Shown here: in pieces, positions 26,601 to 34,079 of the stretch
Numbering within the stretch: position 1 is the first letter of the stretch
Layout: every line of letters starts with the position of its first letter
Source of the DNA: JAJEEA01 sp965243615
GTDB taxonomy: Bacteria; Acidobacteriota; Vicinamibacteria; Vicinamibacterales; UBA8438
Length of the DNA: 64,000 bases
Reading direction: 5' to 3'
Assembly (NCBI GenBank): GCA_965243615.1
Contig: CBDEVO010000003.1
Location: 1,674,001-1,738,000 of the forward strand
Translations under genes and position numbers: made by a program
Notes under the pieces: model-generated
What the model saw: only the letters and a program-made list of their open reading frames with translations
What the model was told of the DNA's origin: nothing
Database searches by the model: none

Positions 26601-28237
26601 GGGTGAACGCGCTGTGGGACCCGGGGGCGTCGGCGGAGCTGCATCGCGGCGCGGGCGGCTCGCCGGGGGCGGGGCCGGACCGCATCGCGGCGTCGGCGGG
26701 GTACCGGGTGGGCGACGCGGGCGGGGTGGCGGTCGAGGCGCTGCACGAGACGCGGCCGGGCGACGACGGGGGCGTGGCGGTGCGGGTGACGGGGAACCTG
26801 AGCTGGGGCGGCGGCGACGGCGGGCCGCGAGCGGGAGTCGGCGCGCCGCGCGCCGAGCGGGAGGCGCGGGTCCGGCGCGGGGCGGTCGCGGTGGCCGCGT
26901 TCGAGAACGTCTCGGGGGCGCCGGCCGACCAGTGGATCGGGGCCGGGGTGACGGAGACGCTGACGAGCGCCCTCGGGCGGGTCGACGCGCTCTCGGTGGT
27001 GGGTGACGGAGAGGCGGGCGAGGCGCCTCCGGCGTGGCGGGTGGCCGGCGAGTACCGGCGTTGGGGCGATCGGGTGCGGATAGACGCGCGGGTGGTCGAC
27101 ATGCGCACGGGCGCCGTCGCCACGCGGTCGCGGGAGGAGGGCGCCACGGCCCAGCTCTTCGAGCTGCTGGACCGCCTGACGGTGGACCTGGCGGGCGAGC
27201 TGGAGGGCCTGAGCGCGGACGGCGGGGCCGGCGGCCGCGAACCGGCGCCGCGGGAGCTTCCCGGACGGCGCCGCGACGTGAGAGGATCGGAGGGCGGCGG
27301 CGCCGCCGAGACGCGGTGGGCTCTCGGGGGCGGCCGCGCCGCCGGCATCGCGGCGGCGGGTCCATCCACGGCGGTCCGGCTCGACCCGGTGGACGCGACG
27401 CGTCCATCGTCGCCGCAGTCCTCCGGGCGAGGTCCGGCGGTCGGCCGCGACCCGGGCATGGTTCAGTCGGACACGGGCATGGCGCAGGCGCGGTCGTCGA
27501 CGCCGGGCGGGCTCGACGAGTCGCGTCCATGGTCGCCGCGGTCTTCCGGGCGAGGTCCGGCGGTCGGCAGCGACGCGGGCATGGCGCGGTCGTCGACGCC
27601 GGGCGGGCTCGACGAGTCGCGTCCATGGTCGCCGCGGTTCTCCGGGCAGGGTCCGGCGGTCGGCAGCGACGCGGGCATGGCGCGGTCGTCGACGCCGGGC
27701 GGGCTCGACGAGTCGCGCCCGTCGGCGCCGCCCCGGCTCGAGACGGTCGCCGTCGATCCGTTCCACAACGTCCTGCGGGCGCCGGCCGACGACTGGCTGG
27801 GCGTCGGCGTGACGGAGACGCTGACCATCGCCCTGGAGCAGCTCGACGGGGTCGAGTTGGTGCGGAGCGCCGGTGACGCCGGTCCGGAAGCGGCCTGGCT
27901 CGTCACCGGGGAATATCGTCGCCGGGGAGGCCGGCTGCAGATAGACGCCCGGGTGGTCGACACGCGCACCGGCGCCGTCGCCGCGCGGTCGAGCGTGGAG
28001 GGCGCCGCGGTCGACTTCTTCGACATGCAGGACCGGATCACGGCCGACCTCGCAGCGGCGCTGGGGAACCTGAGCACGGGCGGCGAACCCGGCCGTCGCG
28101 AATCGGAGCCCCGGGCCGCGAGGGTCCAGGCCGACGCTTCCCGGAGCCCCCGCGAGATCCTCTCGCTCCGGCTACCCCTTGGCCCGCCGGCCGGGCCGGG
28201 CCTGCGCGGCGGGCTGCCGGCGGCCCTCGACCGGTGA
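23684..28237 (+). CDS. Giant Calx-beta surface protein, C-terminal part (barrel and TolB/FlgO-like domains)
   Basis: Continuation of the previous entry in another frame (1517 codons from a TTG that is probably not a real start). It holds five more Calx-beta repeats (about 23684-25430), then a Gly/Ala-rich linker, then a beta-barrel of autotransporter type (about 25740-26820; alternating strands such as GWQVWGRAGTVRSRLRSRTGG and SALVGASVSHTVGLLGYTAP). Unusually, the barrel is followed by two copies of a domain resembling TolB-N/FlgO/CsgG-like modules (VAVAAFENVSGAPADQWIGA and VAVDPFHNVLRAPADDWLGV, each with a GEYRR-R-x2-R-I/L-Q/R-I-DARVVD strand). A 96-bp tandem repeat separates them. Calx-beta repeats outside a barrel are usual for adhesins; the C-terminal extension is not. 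Either one frameshifted gene or a sequencing error. Confidence 0.7.
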   Translation: MTVADARAAEGESMTFEVRLSRVVAGGLTVTPRFTDGTATGGVDYTGSTRGLAFAGNAGETKRFTVATTEDTDEEPDETFTVSLTVSGTSATVAATDTATGTIVDDDAAPGTVADGQAALTVADASAAEGDGITFTVRLDDAVSGGLTVTPGFVDGTATRGADYAASAAALAFAGTAGETRTFTVATADDAVVEPDETFTVHLTVSGTSATVTATDTATGTIVDDDAAPAVDLSVSPSSVSEGDGSTTVTVTASFSTDRTFAEDRTVRVSVGGGTATSGTDYAAVSDFDITIAGGAGSGTGTFTLTPTGDGVVEGDETIEVAGSAGDLTVTGAALTLTDSTPTLGVGAARAVEGETMVFTVTLQPAGPRAVTVQYATVDGTATAGADYTSTSGRLVFPAGETERRVSVPIADDAEVEANETFALTVQLADAEGSSASATGTILENDVLTISVTAPDVQEAEGTATFRGALSSASPYRIVVRYATSDGTATAGEDYVETTGELVFAPGETEQAVVVQVMDDDLVEGTETLLLSMTVVPLGPRAFGSSGAGAPPLRLAGSGAADQASPTALQVTGTIRDDELARTRSEGTRPTLHLLARSIASEAVAAIGERFAATGGGGDAPRAGLGSAPAPSGLGGAPAGIAVAYPAASVSGAAGAGASGGAGASAGPGQGAMTLQRPSDEPFADLGWLDNAYFSTPVGEAGESGGWQVWGRAGTVRSRLRSRTGGQARGDVFSTHVGVDTRLGGSALVGASVSHTVGLLGYTAPSSLAAGASPGEGDGSVTSVQPYAHWAPRDGLTFWGMGGGGRGSLTLADSAGTVETPLGFRLFAGGARQALTDGLALKADAFHATLRSAERADLAAATGTAIRGRMLAEGQTDWSLSDSSSLNPRLEAGVRWDGGTDVEGMGAEMGAGVAFVNRRLNLGLETQGRYLVAHQADGFEEWGAGLSVRVGPGIDRPGPWLALAPEWGAPDSRVNALWDPGASAELHRGAGGSPGAGPDRIAASAGYRVGDAGGVAVEALHETRPGDDGGVAVRVTGNLSWGGGDGGPRAGVGAPRAEREARVRRGAVAVAAFENVSGAPADQWIGAGVTETLTSALGRVDALSVVGDGEAGEAPPAWRVAGEYRRWGDRVRIDARVVDMRTGAVATRSREEGATAQLFELLDRLTVDLAGELEGLSADGGAGGREPAPRELPGRRRDVRGSEGGGAAETRWALGGGRAAGIAAAGPSTAVRLDPVDATRPSSPQSSGRGPAVGRDPGMVQSDTGMAQARSSTPGGLDESRPWSPRSSGRGPAVGSDAGMARSSTPGGLDESRPWSPRFSGQGPAVGSDAGMARSSTPGGLDESRPSAPPRLETVAVDPFHNVLRAPADDWLGVGVTETLTIALEQLDGVELVRSAGDAGPEAAWLVTGEYRRRGGRLQIDARVVDTRTGAVAARSSVEGAAVDFFDMQDRITADLAAALGNLSTGGEPGRRESEPRAARVQADASRSPREILSLRLPLGPPAGPGLRGGLPAALDR
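27488..27718 (+). repeat. 96-bp in-frame coding tandem repeat
   Basis: Copies begin at 27488, 27584 and 27680 (the third is partial). Each encodes a 32-residue unit beginning ARSSTPGGLDESRPWSP and ending GSDAGM. A degenerate copy lies upstream at about 27388-27466. Near-identity of the copies shows recent expansion; the repeat forms the linker between the two TolB/FlgO-like domains. Confidence 0.85.
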
Positions 28238-28304
28238 CCGCGCAAGTACCTTTGCGGTGACCGAGCGGTGACCGCCGGGTCCGATTCCCAGGGTTTTGTT
28301 CCGT

Positions 28305-30488
28305 ATGCAGGAGACATCGACGGGCAGCGGCCTCCGGGCGCTGCCCGCACGCATTCTGATCGTCGACGCCGACCCCGACGCGCTCAAGACTCTGTCCGAT
28401 TCCGTGACCGGCCTGGGGCATGCGGTCTGCCATGCCGCCGAGCCCGGGCCGGGCGCGGTCGAGCTGCCCGCCGACGTGCGTCCCGACCTCGCGTTGGTCG
28501 GCCTCCCGGGCGGCGCGGCGGCAGCGGCGTTCGCCATCGAGACGGCGGAGGGGATTGTCGAGCGGTTCGGGGTGCCGCTCGTCTATGCGACGGAGGCGGC
28601 GGACGCCGCGTTGCCGGACCGGGCGCAGCAATCGGGTCCGCACGGCTACGTGCTGAAGCCGGTCGACCCCCGGCAGCTGGGCCTCACCATCCGCGGGGCA
28701 TTGGACGCGGCCGCGCGGGAGCGGGCCGAGCGGGGGCGCCACGAGGCCGAGGTTGCGAGACTCGAGGCCTCCCTCGCGCTTGCGGAACGGGACAGGTCGA
28801 TCTTCTCGTGCCTGTTCGACCGAATCAGCGACGCCGTCATCCTCGGCGACACCCGGGGCCGGCTGACCATCAACCCCGCCGCGAGGCGGTTGGGCGAGCA
28901 GCCGCTCGAAGACCCCAACGAGTGGGCCCGGTACTTCGCCACCTACCGCGGGGACGGCCGGACCCCGCTCGAGATGGAGGACCTGCCGCTCGTGCGCGCC
29001 CTCCGCGGGGAGACCACCGAGGACGTCCCCGTCATGCTCCGGCCCATTCACCCGGATGCGGGGTCGGAGGACGTCTGGCTGAGCGCCAGCGGGTACCCGC
29101 TGCTCGACGCCGAGGGCCGGTCGCTCGGCGGCGCGGTCCTGCTGCGGGACGTCACCGCCCTCCGGGAGCAGTCGGCGAAGGCGGAGAAGGCCGAGGCCGA
29201 GCTGCACGAGCGGGTGCAGGTGCTCGACGCCATCATTCGCAGCATGGCCGACGGGGTGGTCGTGGCCGACGCGCAGGCGCGGTTCACCCTGTTCAACCCG
29301 AGCGCCGAGCGCATGGTCGGCATCGGCATCACGGACCGGCCGTCGGACGAATGGTCCGACCTCTACGGCGTGTACTACGCCGACGCGTCGACGCTGGTGC
29401 CGCCCGAGCAGCTGCCCGTCGTGCGCGCCCTTCGGGGCGAGGAGGTCGACCGTGAGCAACTGTTCATCCGCAATCCGCGCATGCCCGACGGGACGTACAT
29501 CAGCGTGAACGCCAGCCCCGTGCGCGACGAGGCGGGACAGGTGGTCGGCGGCGTGGCGGTGTTCCGCGACGTGTCGGAGCGCCGGCAGCAGGAAGAGGCG
29601 TTGACGCGGGCCTTCGCCCTGGGACGTCTGGAGGTCATCGACACCGTCCTGCACAACATCGGGAACGCGATCAACAGCGTCGCCACGGGCGTGGACACGC
29701 TGCACGGTTGGTTCGACGACAGCGAGCTGATGAAGCGGTTCGGCAAGCTGGCGGACCTCGTCGCCGCCCACGACCGCGACTGGACCTCGTGGCTGGAGCA
29801 CGACCCGCAGGGGCGACAGGTGCGTCCCTTCCTGCTCGCCCTGTTGCGGGACCTGCTCGGCGAGCACGAGAAGCTGGTGGGGACCGTCGCGCGCGTGCGC
29901 GACCGCGTCCGCCACATCGTCGACATCATCCGCACCCAGGCCGCCTTCGCGAACGGCACGGTGGAGCCCAAGCTCGTCGATCTGCCGGCGACCATCGACG
30001 ACGCCGTCAAGCTGGTCCAGGAATCGCTCGGGCAGCGCGGGGTCGCGATCGAGGTCGACTGCTCGCGCGCGCCCCGCGACGTGGTGGTGCAGGAGAGCCG
30101 GCTTCAGCAGATGCTCGTGAACCTGCTCAAGAACGCGATGGAGGCTACCGACGAACGCCGGGCCCGGCTCGACGACGACCCCGACTGGCGGCCGGCGATC
30201 CGCGTGCTGGCCCGTCGCGGGGAGCAGGAGAACACCCTCGTGATCGACGTCACCGACAACGGAATCGGCATCGAGCCGACCGAGTTCGGCTCCATGTTCA
30301 ACGCCGGCTACACGACCAAGAACGAGGGAACGGGGCTGGGGCTGCATTCAGCCGCGAACTTCGCAATCGGGTCGGGCGGCACCATTCAGCCCTTCAGCGA
30401 CGGCATCGGCCAGGGCGCCACGCTACGCGTGACGCTGCGCCTGGCGGGGAAGCAGGGGCGGCGACCCTCGCCGGCCGATGACGAGTGA
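28305..30488 (+). CDS. Hybrid histidine kinase with degenerate receiver (REC-PAS-PAS-HK)
   Basis: About 727-residue soluble sensor kinase. The N-terminal receiver-like domain starts well (ILIVDADPDALKTL) and keeps the YVLKPVD lysine, but the phosphoacceptor strand reads LALVGLPGG, with no Asp, so it is probably not phosphorylated. Two PAS domains follow (DRISDAVILGDTRGRLTINP and RSMADGVVVADAQARFTLFN). The kinase core has an H-box VLHNIGNAINS, N-box NLLKNAMEATDE, G1 DNGIGIEP and G2 NEGTGLGLHSAANF. No membrane segment is visible. ATG 28305 is the best start, with a weak ribosome site. It lies 67 bases after the giant surface protein, so it may respond to envelope state or share its promoter (inference). 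A response regulator at 16050 is a candidate target. Confidence 0.88.
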   Translation: MQETSTGSGLRALPARILIVDADPDALKTLSDSVTGLGHAVCHAAEPGPGAVELPADVRPDLALVGLPGGAAAAAFAIETAEGIVERFGVPLVYATEAADAALPDRAQQSGPHGYVLKPVDPRQLGLTIRGALDAAARERAERGRHEAEVARLEASLALAERDRSIFSCLFDRISDAVILGDTRGRLTINPAARRLGEQPLEDPNEWARYFATYRGDGRTPLEMEDLPLVRALRGETTEDVPVMLRPIHPDAGSEDVWLSASGYPLLDAEGRSLGGAVLLRDVTALREQSAKAEKAEAELHERVQVLDAIIRSMADGVVVADAQARFTLFNPSAERMVGIGITDRPSDEWSDLYGVYYADASTLVPPEQLPVVRALRGEEVDREQLFIRNPRMPDGTYISVNASPVRDEAGQVVGGVAVFRDVSERRQQEEALTRAFALGRLEVIDTVLHNIGNAINSVATGVDTLHGWFDDSELMKRFGKLADLVAAHDRDWTSWLEHDPQGRQVRPFLLALLRDLLGEHEKLVGTVARVRDRVRHIVDIIRTQAAFANGTVEPKLVDLPATIDDAVKLVQESLGQRGVAIEVDCSRAPRDVVVQESRLQQMLVNLLKNAMEATDERRARLDDDPDWRPAIRVLARRGEQENTLVIDVTDNGIGIEPTEFGSMFNAGYTTKNEGTGLGLHSAANFAIGSGGTIQPFSDGIGQGATLRVTLRLAGKQGRRPSPADDE

Positions 30489-30581
30489 CCAGGCCTGCCG
30501 AGCCCCTCATCGGGCCCACGGTTGCCGCTGTCCCGAATTCCCCGGATCGTCTCGGCCCTGCGTTGGCGACGTTGGTTATGA

Positions 30582-30765
30582 TACGAGCCTCGGCGTGGTT
30601 GGACTTCCTGGGGAACCGATGCTGAAGAGGCCCGCTGCCGAGCCCGGCAGTTGCCTGGCGAGGGGGACGAGACTACGAGCCTCGGCGTCGGTGGACTTCC
30701 TGGAGAACCGATGCAGAAGGGGCCGGCGGCGGTGTCGGCTGCGGGGGCTCGGCAGTTGGCCTGAC
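30582..30765. repeat. 92-bp imperfect tandem duplication in epoxide hydrolase leader
   Basis: Two copies starting at about 30582 and 30674 share ACGAGCCTCGGCGT, then TGGACTTCCTGG-GAACCGATGC and a decayed CTCGGCAGTTGxCTGxCGAG. The duplication fills most of the 292-base gap between the kinase and the epoxide hydrolase. The second copy contains a 17-codon reading frame ending just before the hydrolase ribosome site. Otherwise I see no gene here. Confidence 0.75.
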
Positions 30766-30780
30766 GAGAGGAACGTGAAG

Positions 30781-32016
30781 ATGCTGACTCGGATTGCGGG
30801 GCTGGCCGCCGTCGCGGCTCTGACGCCCCTCGCGGTGATGGCGCAGGCGGGCGGGGCCGGTGACGACGCGGATATCAGGCCGTTCGAGATCTCGGTGCCC
30901 GACGAGGTGCTCGACGACCTGCGGCGTCGCCTCGAGATGACCCGGCTGCCCGATCAGCTCGACGGCGCGGACTGGGACTACGGGGCCGAGCTCGACTACG
31001 TGACCGAGCTGATCACGTACTGGCGGGACGACTTCGACTGGCGCGAGCAGGAGCGGCAGTTGAACGCGTTCGACCAGTTCAGGACCGTCATCGGAGACCT
31101 CGACATCCACTTCATCCACCAGCGGTCGCCTGAGCCCGACGCGCTGCCCCTCGTCATCACCCACGGCTGGCCCGGCTCGATCGCCGAGTTCACGAAGATC
31201 ATCGGTCCCCTGACCGACCCCGTCGCCCACGGGGGGCGGGCCGAGGACGCGTTCCACGTGGTGGCGCCGTCCATGCCCGGCTACGGGTTCTCGGACAAGC
31301 CGCGGTCGCCGGGGTTCGGCCCCGAGCAGATCGCCGAGGTGAACGCGCGGCTCATGGCCCGGCTCGGCTACGAGCGGTACGGCATCCAGGGCGGCGACTG
31401 GGGGTCGATCGTCAGCCGCTGGCACGCGTTCAACCATCCCGATCAGGCGGTGGGCCTGCACCTCAACATGCTGGTGGGGGGGCCGCCGCCGGGGGCCGAC
31501 CCGACCGACGGGGTGCCGCCCGAGGAGCTCGAGCGGTCGCGGGCGCGGCAGTCGTTCTACAACACGGCAGAGAACGGCTACGCCCAGATTCAGGGCACCA
31601 AGCCGCAGACCCTCGGCTATGCGCTGAACGACTCGCCGGCGGGGCAGGCGGCGTGGATCGTCGAGAAGTTCCGCGCGTGGTGCGACTGCAACGGCGACCC
31701 CGAGTCGGTGTTCACGCGGGACGAGCTGCTGACCAACATCACCATCTACTGGGTCACGCAGACCGCGACCTCGTCGGCCCGGCTCTACTACGAGAGCCGG
31801 AACGCCCCGACCTCGCGCCAGATGGGGCGCATCGAGACGCCGACCGGGGCCATCATCTTCCCCTACGAGCTGTTCATCACCCCGCGCCGCTGGGCCGAGG
31901 CGTCGTACAACATCACCCACTGGACCGAGGTCGAGCGCGGCGGCCACTTCGCGGCGATGGAGCAGCCGGAGGTGCTGGTGGACGACCTGCGCGAGTTCTT
32001 TCGGCCGTTGCGGTAG
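30781..32016 (+). CDS. Secreted epoxide hydrolase (EHN-type alpha/beta hydrolase)
   Basis: 411-residue alpha/beta hydrolase of the juvenile-hormone/microsomal epoxide hydrolase type, converting epoxides to diols. A signal peptide (LTRIAGLAAVAALTPLAVMAQ) precedes the N-terminal EHN domain (IRPFEISVPDEVLDDLRRRL). Oxyanion motif HGWPGS, nucleophile Asp in GIQGGDWGS, and the late GGHFAAMEQPE with the catalytic His are all present. A longer in-frame start at 30619 exists within the duplicated leader, but it would bury the signal peptide, so ATG 30781 is used. Periplasmic location suggests detoxification or breakdown of external epoxides. Confidence 0.9.
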   Translation: MLTRIAGLAAVAALTPLAVMAQAGGAGDDADIRPFEISVPDEVLDDLRRRLEMTRLPDQLDGADWDYGAELDYVTELITYWRDDFDWREQERQLNAFDQFRTVIGDLDIHFIHQRSPEPDALPLVITHGWPGSIAEFTKIIGPLTDPVAHGGRAEDAFHVVAPSMPGYGFSDKPRSPGFGPEQIAEVNARLMARLGYERYGIQGGDWGSIVSRWHAFNHPDQAVGLHLNMLVGGPPPGADPTDGVPPEELERSRARQSFYNTAENGYAQIQGTKPQTLGYALNDSPAGQAAWIVEKFRAWCDCNGDPESVFTRDELLTNITIYWVTQTATSSARLYYESRNAPTSRQMGRIETPTGAIIFPYELFITPRRWAEASYNITHWTEVERGGHFAAMEQPEVLVDDLREFFRPLR

Positions 32017-32164
32017 GCGCCTGCGCCGCGGGCCGCCGCGGACTGCTGTAGCCTTGGCCGGGAGGGAAGCGGCGCCGAGATGGTGGGCGGCTTCCCGGAC
32101 GGGGCCGCCGACCAGTCGAGTCCCGGAGCCCGATTCGCCGTTCGACAACTGGAGATCGAGACCG

Positions 32165-33259
32165 ATGCACCCAGATACCAACCGGCCGGACGACCATCGT
32201 TTGATGACTTCGCGCGGACCGGGCCGCGTGTCCAGACGGGCGTTCATGGGCGCCCTCGGCGCGGCGGCGCTGGCCCCGCGAACCCTGGCGCAGGGGACGC
32301 CGCCGATTCCCGTCACCGCCCTCAACCACGTGACCATCAGCGTCTCCGACCCGGCCCGGTCGCTCGAGTGGTACCAGGGGTTGTTCGGCATGCCCATCGC
32401 GGCGCGGCAGGCCAACACCGTCATCCTCCGCGTGGGTGACGGGCCGCAGTTCCTGGCCATCGGGGGCGGCGCGAGCGCCAGCCCCGGCGCGGGCCACTTC
32501 TGCCTCTCGGTCGACGGCTTCGACGCCGACCGCCTCGTGGGCATCCTGAACGAGCACGGCATCGCGTCGTCCGAGACCTCGGGTCCCGGCGAGGTCCGCA
32601 TCCGCATGCGCGGGGCGGAGTTCGGCGGGGCGCCCGAGGGGACCCCCGAGCTGTACTTCGGCGACCCCGACGGCATCGTCGTGCAGCTGCAGGACAGCAC
32701 CTACTGCGGCGGCGAGGGGGTGCTGGGGGACGTGTGCCTGGAAACGCCGGAGCCGGCCCCCACCGAGGGCCTGCTGCGGCTGCGCGACTACAACCACTTC
32801 ACGGTCTTCGTGACCGATCAGGCGCGCTCGATCGCACTCTATCAGCGGCTCTTCGGCCTGCCCATCGACACCTATCAGGGCGCGCTGCCGGTGCTGCGGG
32901 TGGGGTCGGGCAACCAGTTCCTCGCCCTCGCCGGGGGCGGCGCCGGTCCGACCGGGCCGACCATCCACCATACCTGCTTCACGGTCGACGACTTCGACGT
33001 CGACCGCATCATCGGCGTGCTCGAGGGCTACGGCGTCACGCCCCGCGGCGAGGGGTCGGGCCCGGCTGGCCCGCTGCAGTCGTACGTGACGATGCGCATG
33101 CCGGACCGCGGCGGCGCCCCCGGCGGCACCCCGGAGCTGTACTTCACGGACCCGGACGGCATCCTGCTCCAGGTCCAGGACGCGCGGTACTGCGGCGGCA
33201 ACGGCTACCTCGGCAACGAGTGCGGCACGCCCGAGAACCCGACCGGACGCAACGCGTAG
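32165..33259 (+). CDS. Tat-exported two-domain VOC (glyoxalase-fold) protein
   Basis: 364-residue protein with a twin-arginine signal (VSRRAFMGALGAAALAPR) and two tandem VOC domains. Domain 1 starts at ALNHVTISVSDPARSLEWYQ and domain 2 at DYNHFTVFVTDQARSIALYQ; both end with PELYF-x-DPDGI-x-xQ-x-Q, where the metal-binding Glu sits. VOC members include glyoxalases, ring-cleavage dioxygenases and epimerases; sequence does not tell which. The two domains resemble each other, so this is an internal duplication. A second, single-domain Tat-exported VOC gene lies at 37794, with the Mo-hydroxylase operon between them, hinting at a shared catabolic path (inference). ATG 32165 is a moderately certain start; ATG 32204 also keeps the Tat signal. 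Confidence 0.85.
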   Translation: MHPDTNRPDDHRLMTSRGPGRVSRRAFMGALGAAALAPRTLAQGTPPIPVTALNHVTISVSDPARSLEWYQGLFGMPIAARQANTVILRVGDGPQFLAIGGGASASPGAGHFCLSVDGFDADRLVGILNEHGIASSETSGPGEVRIRMRGAEFGGAPEGTPELYFGDPDGIVVQLQDSTYCGGEGVLGDVCLETPEPAPTEGLLRLRDYNHFTVFVTDQARSIALYQRLFGLPIDTYQGALPVLRVGSGNQFLALAGGGAGPTGPTIHHTCFTVDDFDVDRIIGVLEGYGVTPRGEGSGPAGPLQSYVTMRMPDRGGAPGGTPELYFTDPDGILLQVQDARYCGGNGYLGNECGTPENPTGRNA

Positions 33260-33433
33260 GGGCGGGTAAAAAAAATGTAATTTCCGCTTGCAACCGTCGG
33301 TGGAAGTGATCGACAATTCGCCGGTGTAGGCCCGTGCCCACGGGGCATGGTATCTCTGCGAGGCGCACAGCGAGGTCGCTCCGGGGTTGCGGCCTTCGAG
33401 GACTTCGGTAGTGACGAGGGAGGTGATCGTCCC

Positions 33434-34078
33434 ATGAGTCAGGAGATCATCGAGGTGACGGAGGAGACGACCCAGCCGGGCGTGTCCAGGCGGAGTTTCA
33501 TCAAGGGCGCCATCGCCGCGAGCGCGGCCGTGTCGTCGACCAACTACCTGTTCCGCAGCAACGGCGGGGCGGTGCTGGCCCAGGCGCCCGCGGCGGGGGC
33601 CGTCGACCGGCTCATCACCGTGACCGTCAACGGCCGGAGCCGGCGCGTCGAGGTGCCTCCGATGGAGACGCTGGCCACGACGCTGCGCTACAAGCTGGGC
33701 CTGACGGGGACGAAGATCGGCTGCGACCGCGCCGAGTGCGGCGCGTGCACGGTCCTCGTCGACGGGACGGCGCACTACGGCTGCTCGCTGCTGACGCACT
33801 CCGTGCGCGGGCGCGAGGTCACGACCATCGAGGGCCTCGAGGCCGAGGACGGCACGCTGCACCCGATGCAGCAGGCGGTGCTCGAGGAGCAGGGGTTCCA
33901 GTGCGCGTTCTGCATGTCCGGGTTCATCATGAACTCGGTCGCGTTGCTGAACGAGAACCAGAACCCGACCCGGAAGCAGGCGGCCGAGTGGCTGTCGGGG
34001 AACCTGTGTCGGTGCGCCGACTACGACAAGATCCTGACGTCCGTCCAGCGGGCGGCGGAAATCACGCGGGGGGCCTGA
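33434..34078 (+). CDS. Mo hydroxylase small subunit, [2Fe-2S], Tat-exported (CoxS-like)
   Basis: 214-residue iron-sulfur subunit of a xanthine-dehydrogenase-family enzyme. A Tat leader (VSRRSFIKGAIAASAAVSS) is followed by a plant-type [2Fe-2S] domain (CDRAECGACTVLVDG plus a later YGC) and the helical second [2Fe-2S] domain (CAFCMSGF and CRCADYDK). It passes electrons from the molybdenum site to FAD. The start follows GGGAGGTGATC, a very good ribosome site. The large subunit starts one base after this stop. Only this subunit has an export signal, so the folded complex is presumably carried out with it, as in periplasmic aldehyde oxidoreductases. Confidence 0.93.
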   Translation: MSQEIIEVTEETTQPGVSRRSFIKGAIAASAAVSSTNYLFRSNGGAVLAQAPAAGAVDRLITVTVNGRSRRVEVPPMETLATTLRYKLGLTGTKIGCDRAECGACTVLVDGTAHYGCSLLTHSVRGREVTTIEGLEAEDGTLHPMQQAVLEEQGFQCAFCMSGFIMNSVALLNENQNPTRKQAAEWLSGNLCRCADYDKILTSVQRAAEITRGA

Positions 34079-34079
34079 C

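Noticed and set aside
27488..27718. Regular repeats considered as a CRISPR array
   Set aside because: The 96-bp units are contiguous, in frame and coding, with no spacers.
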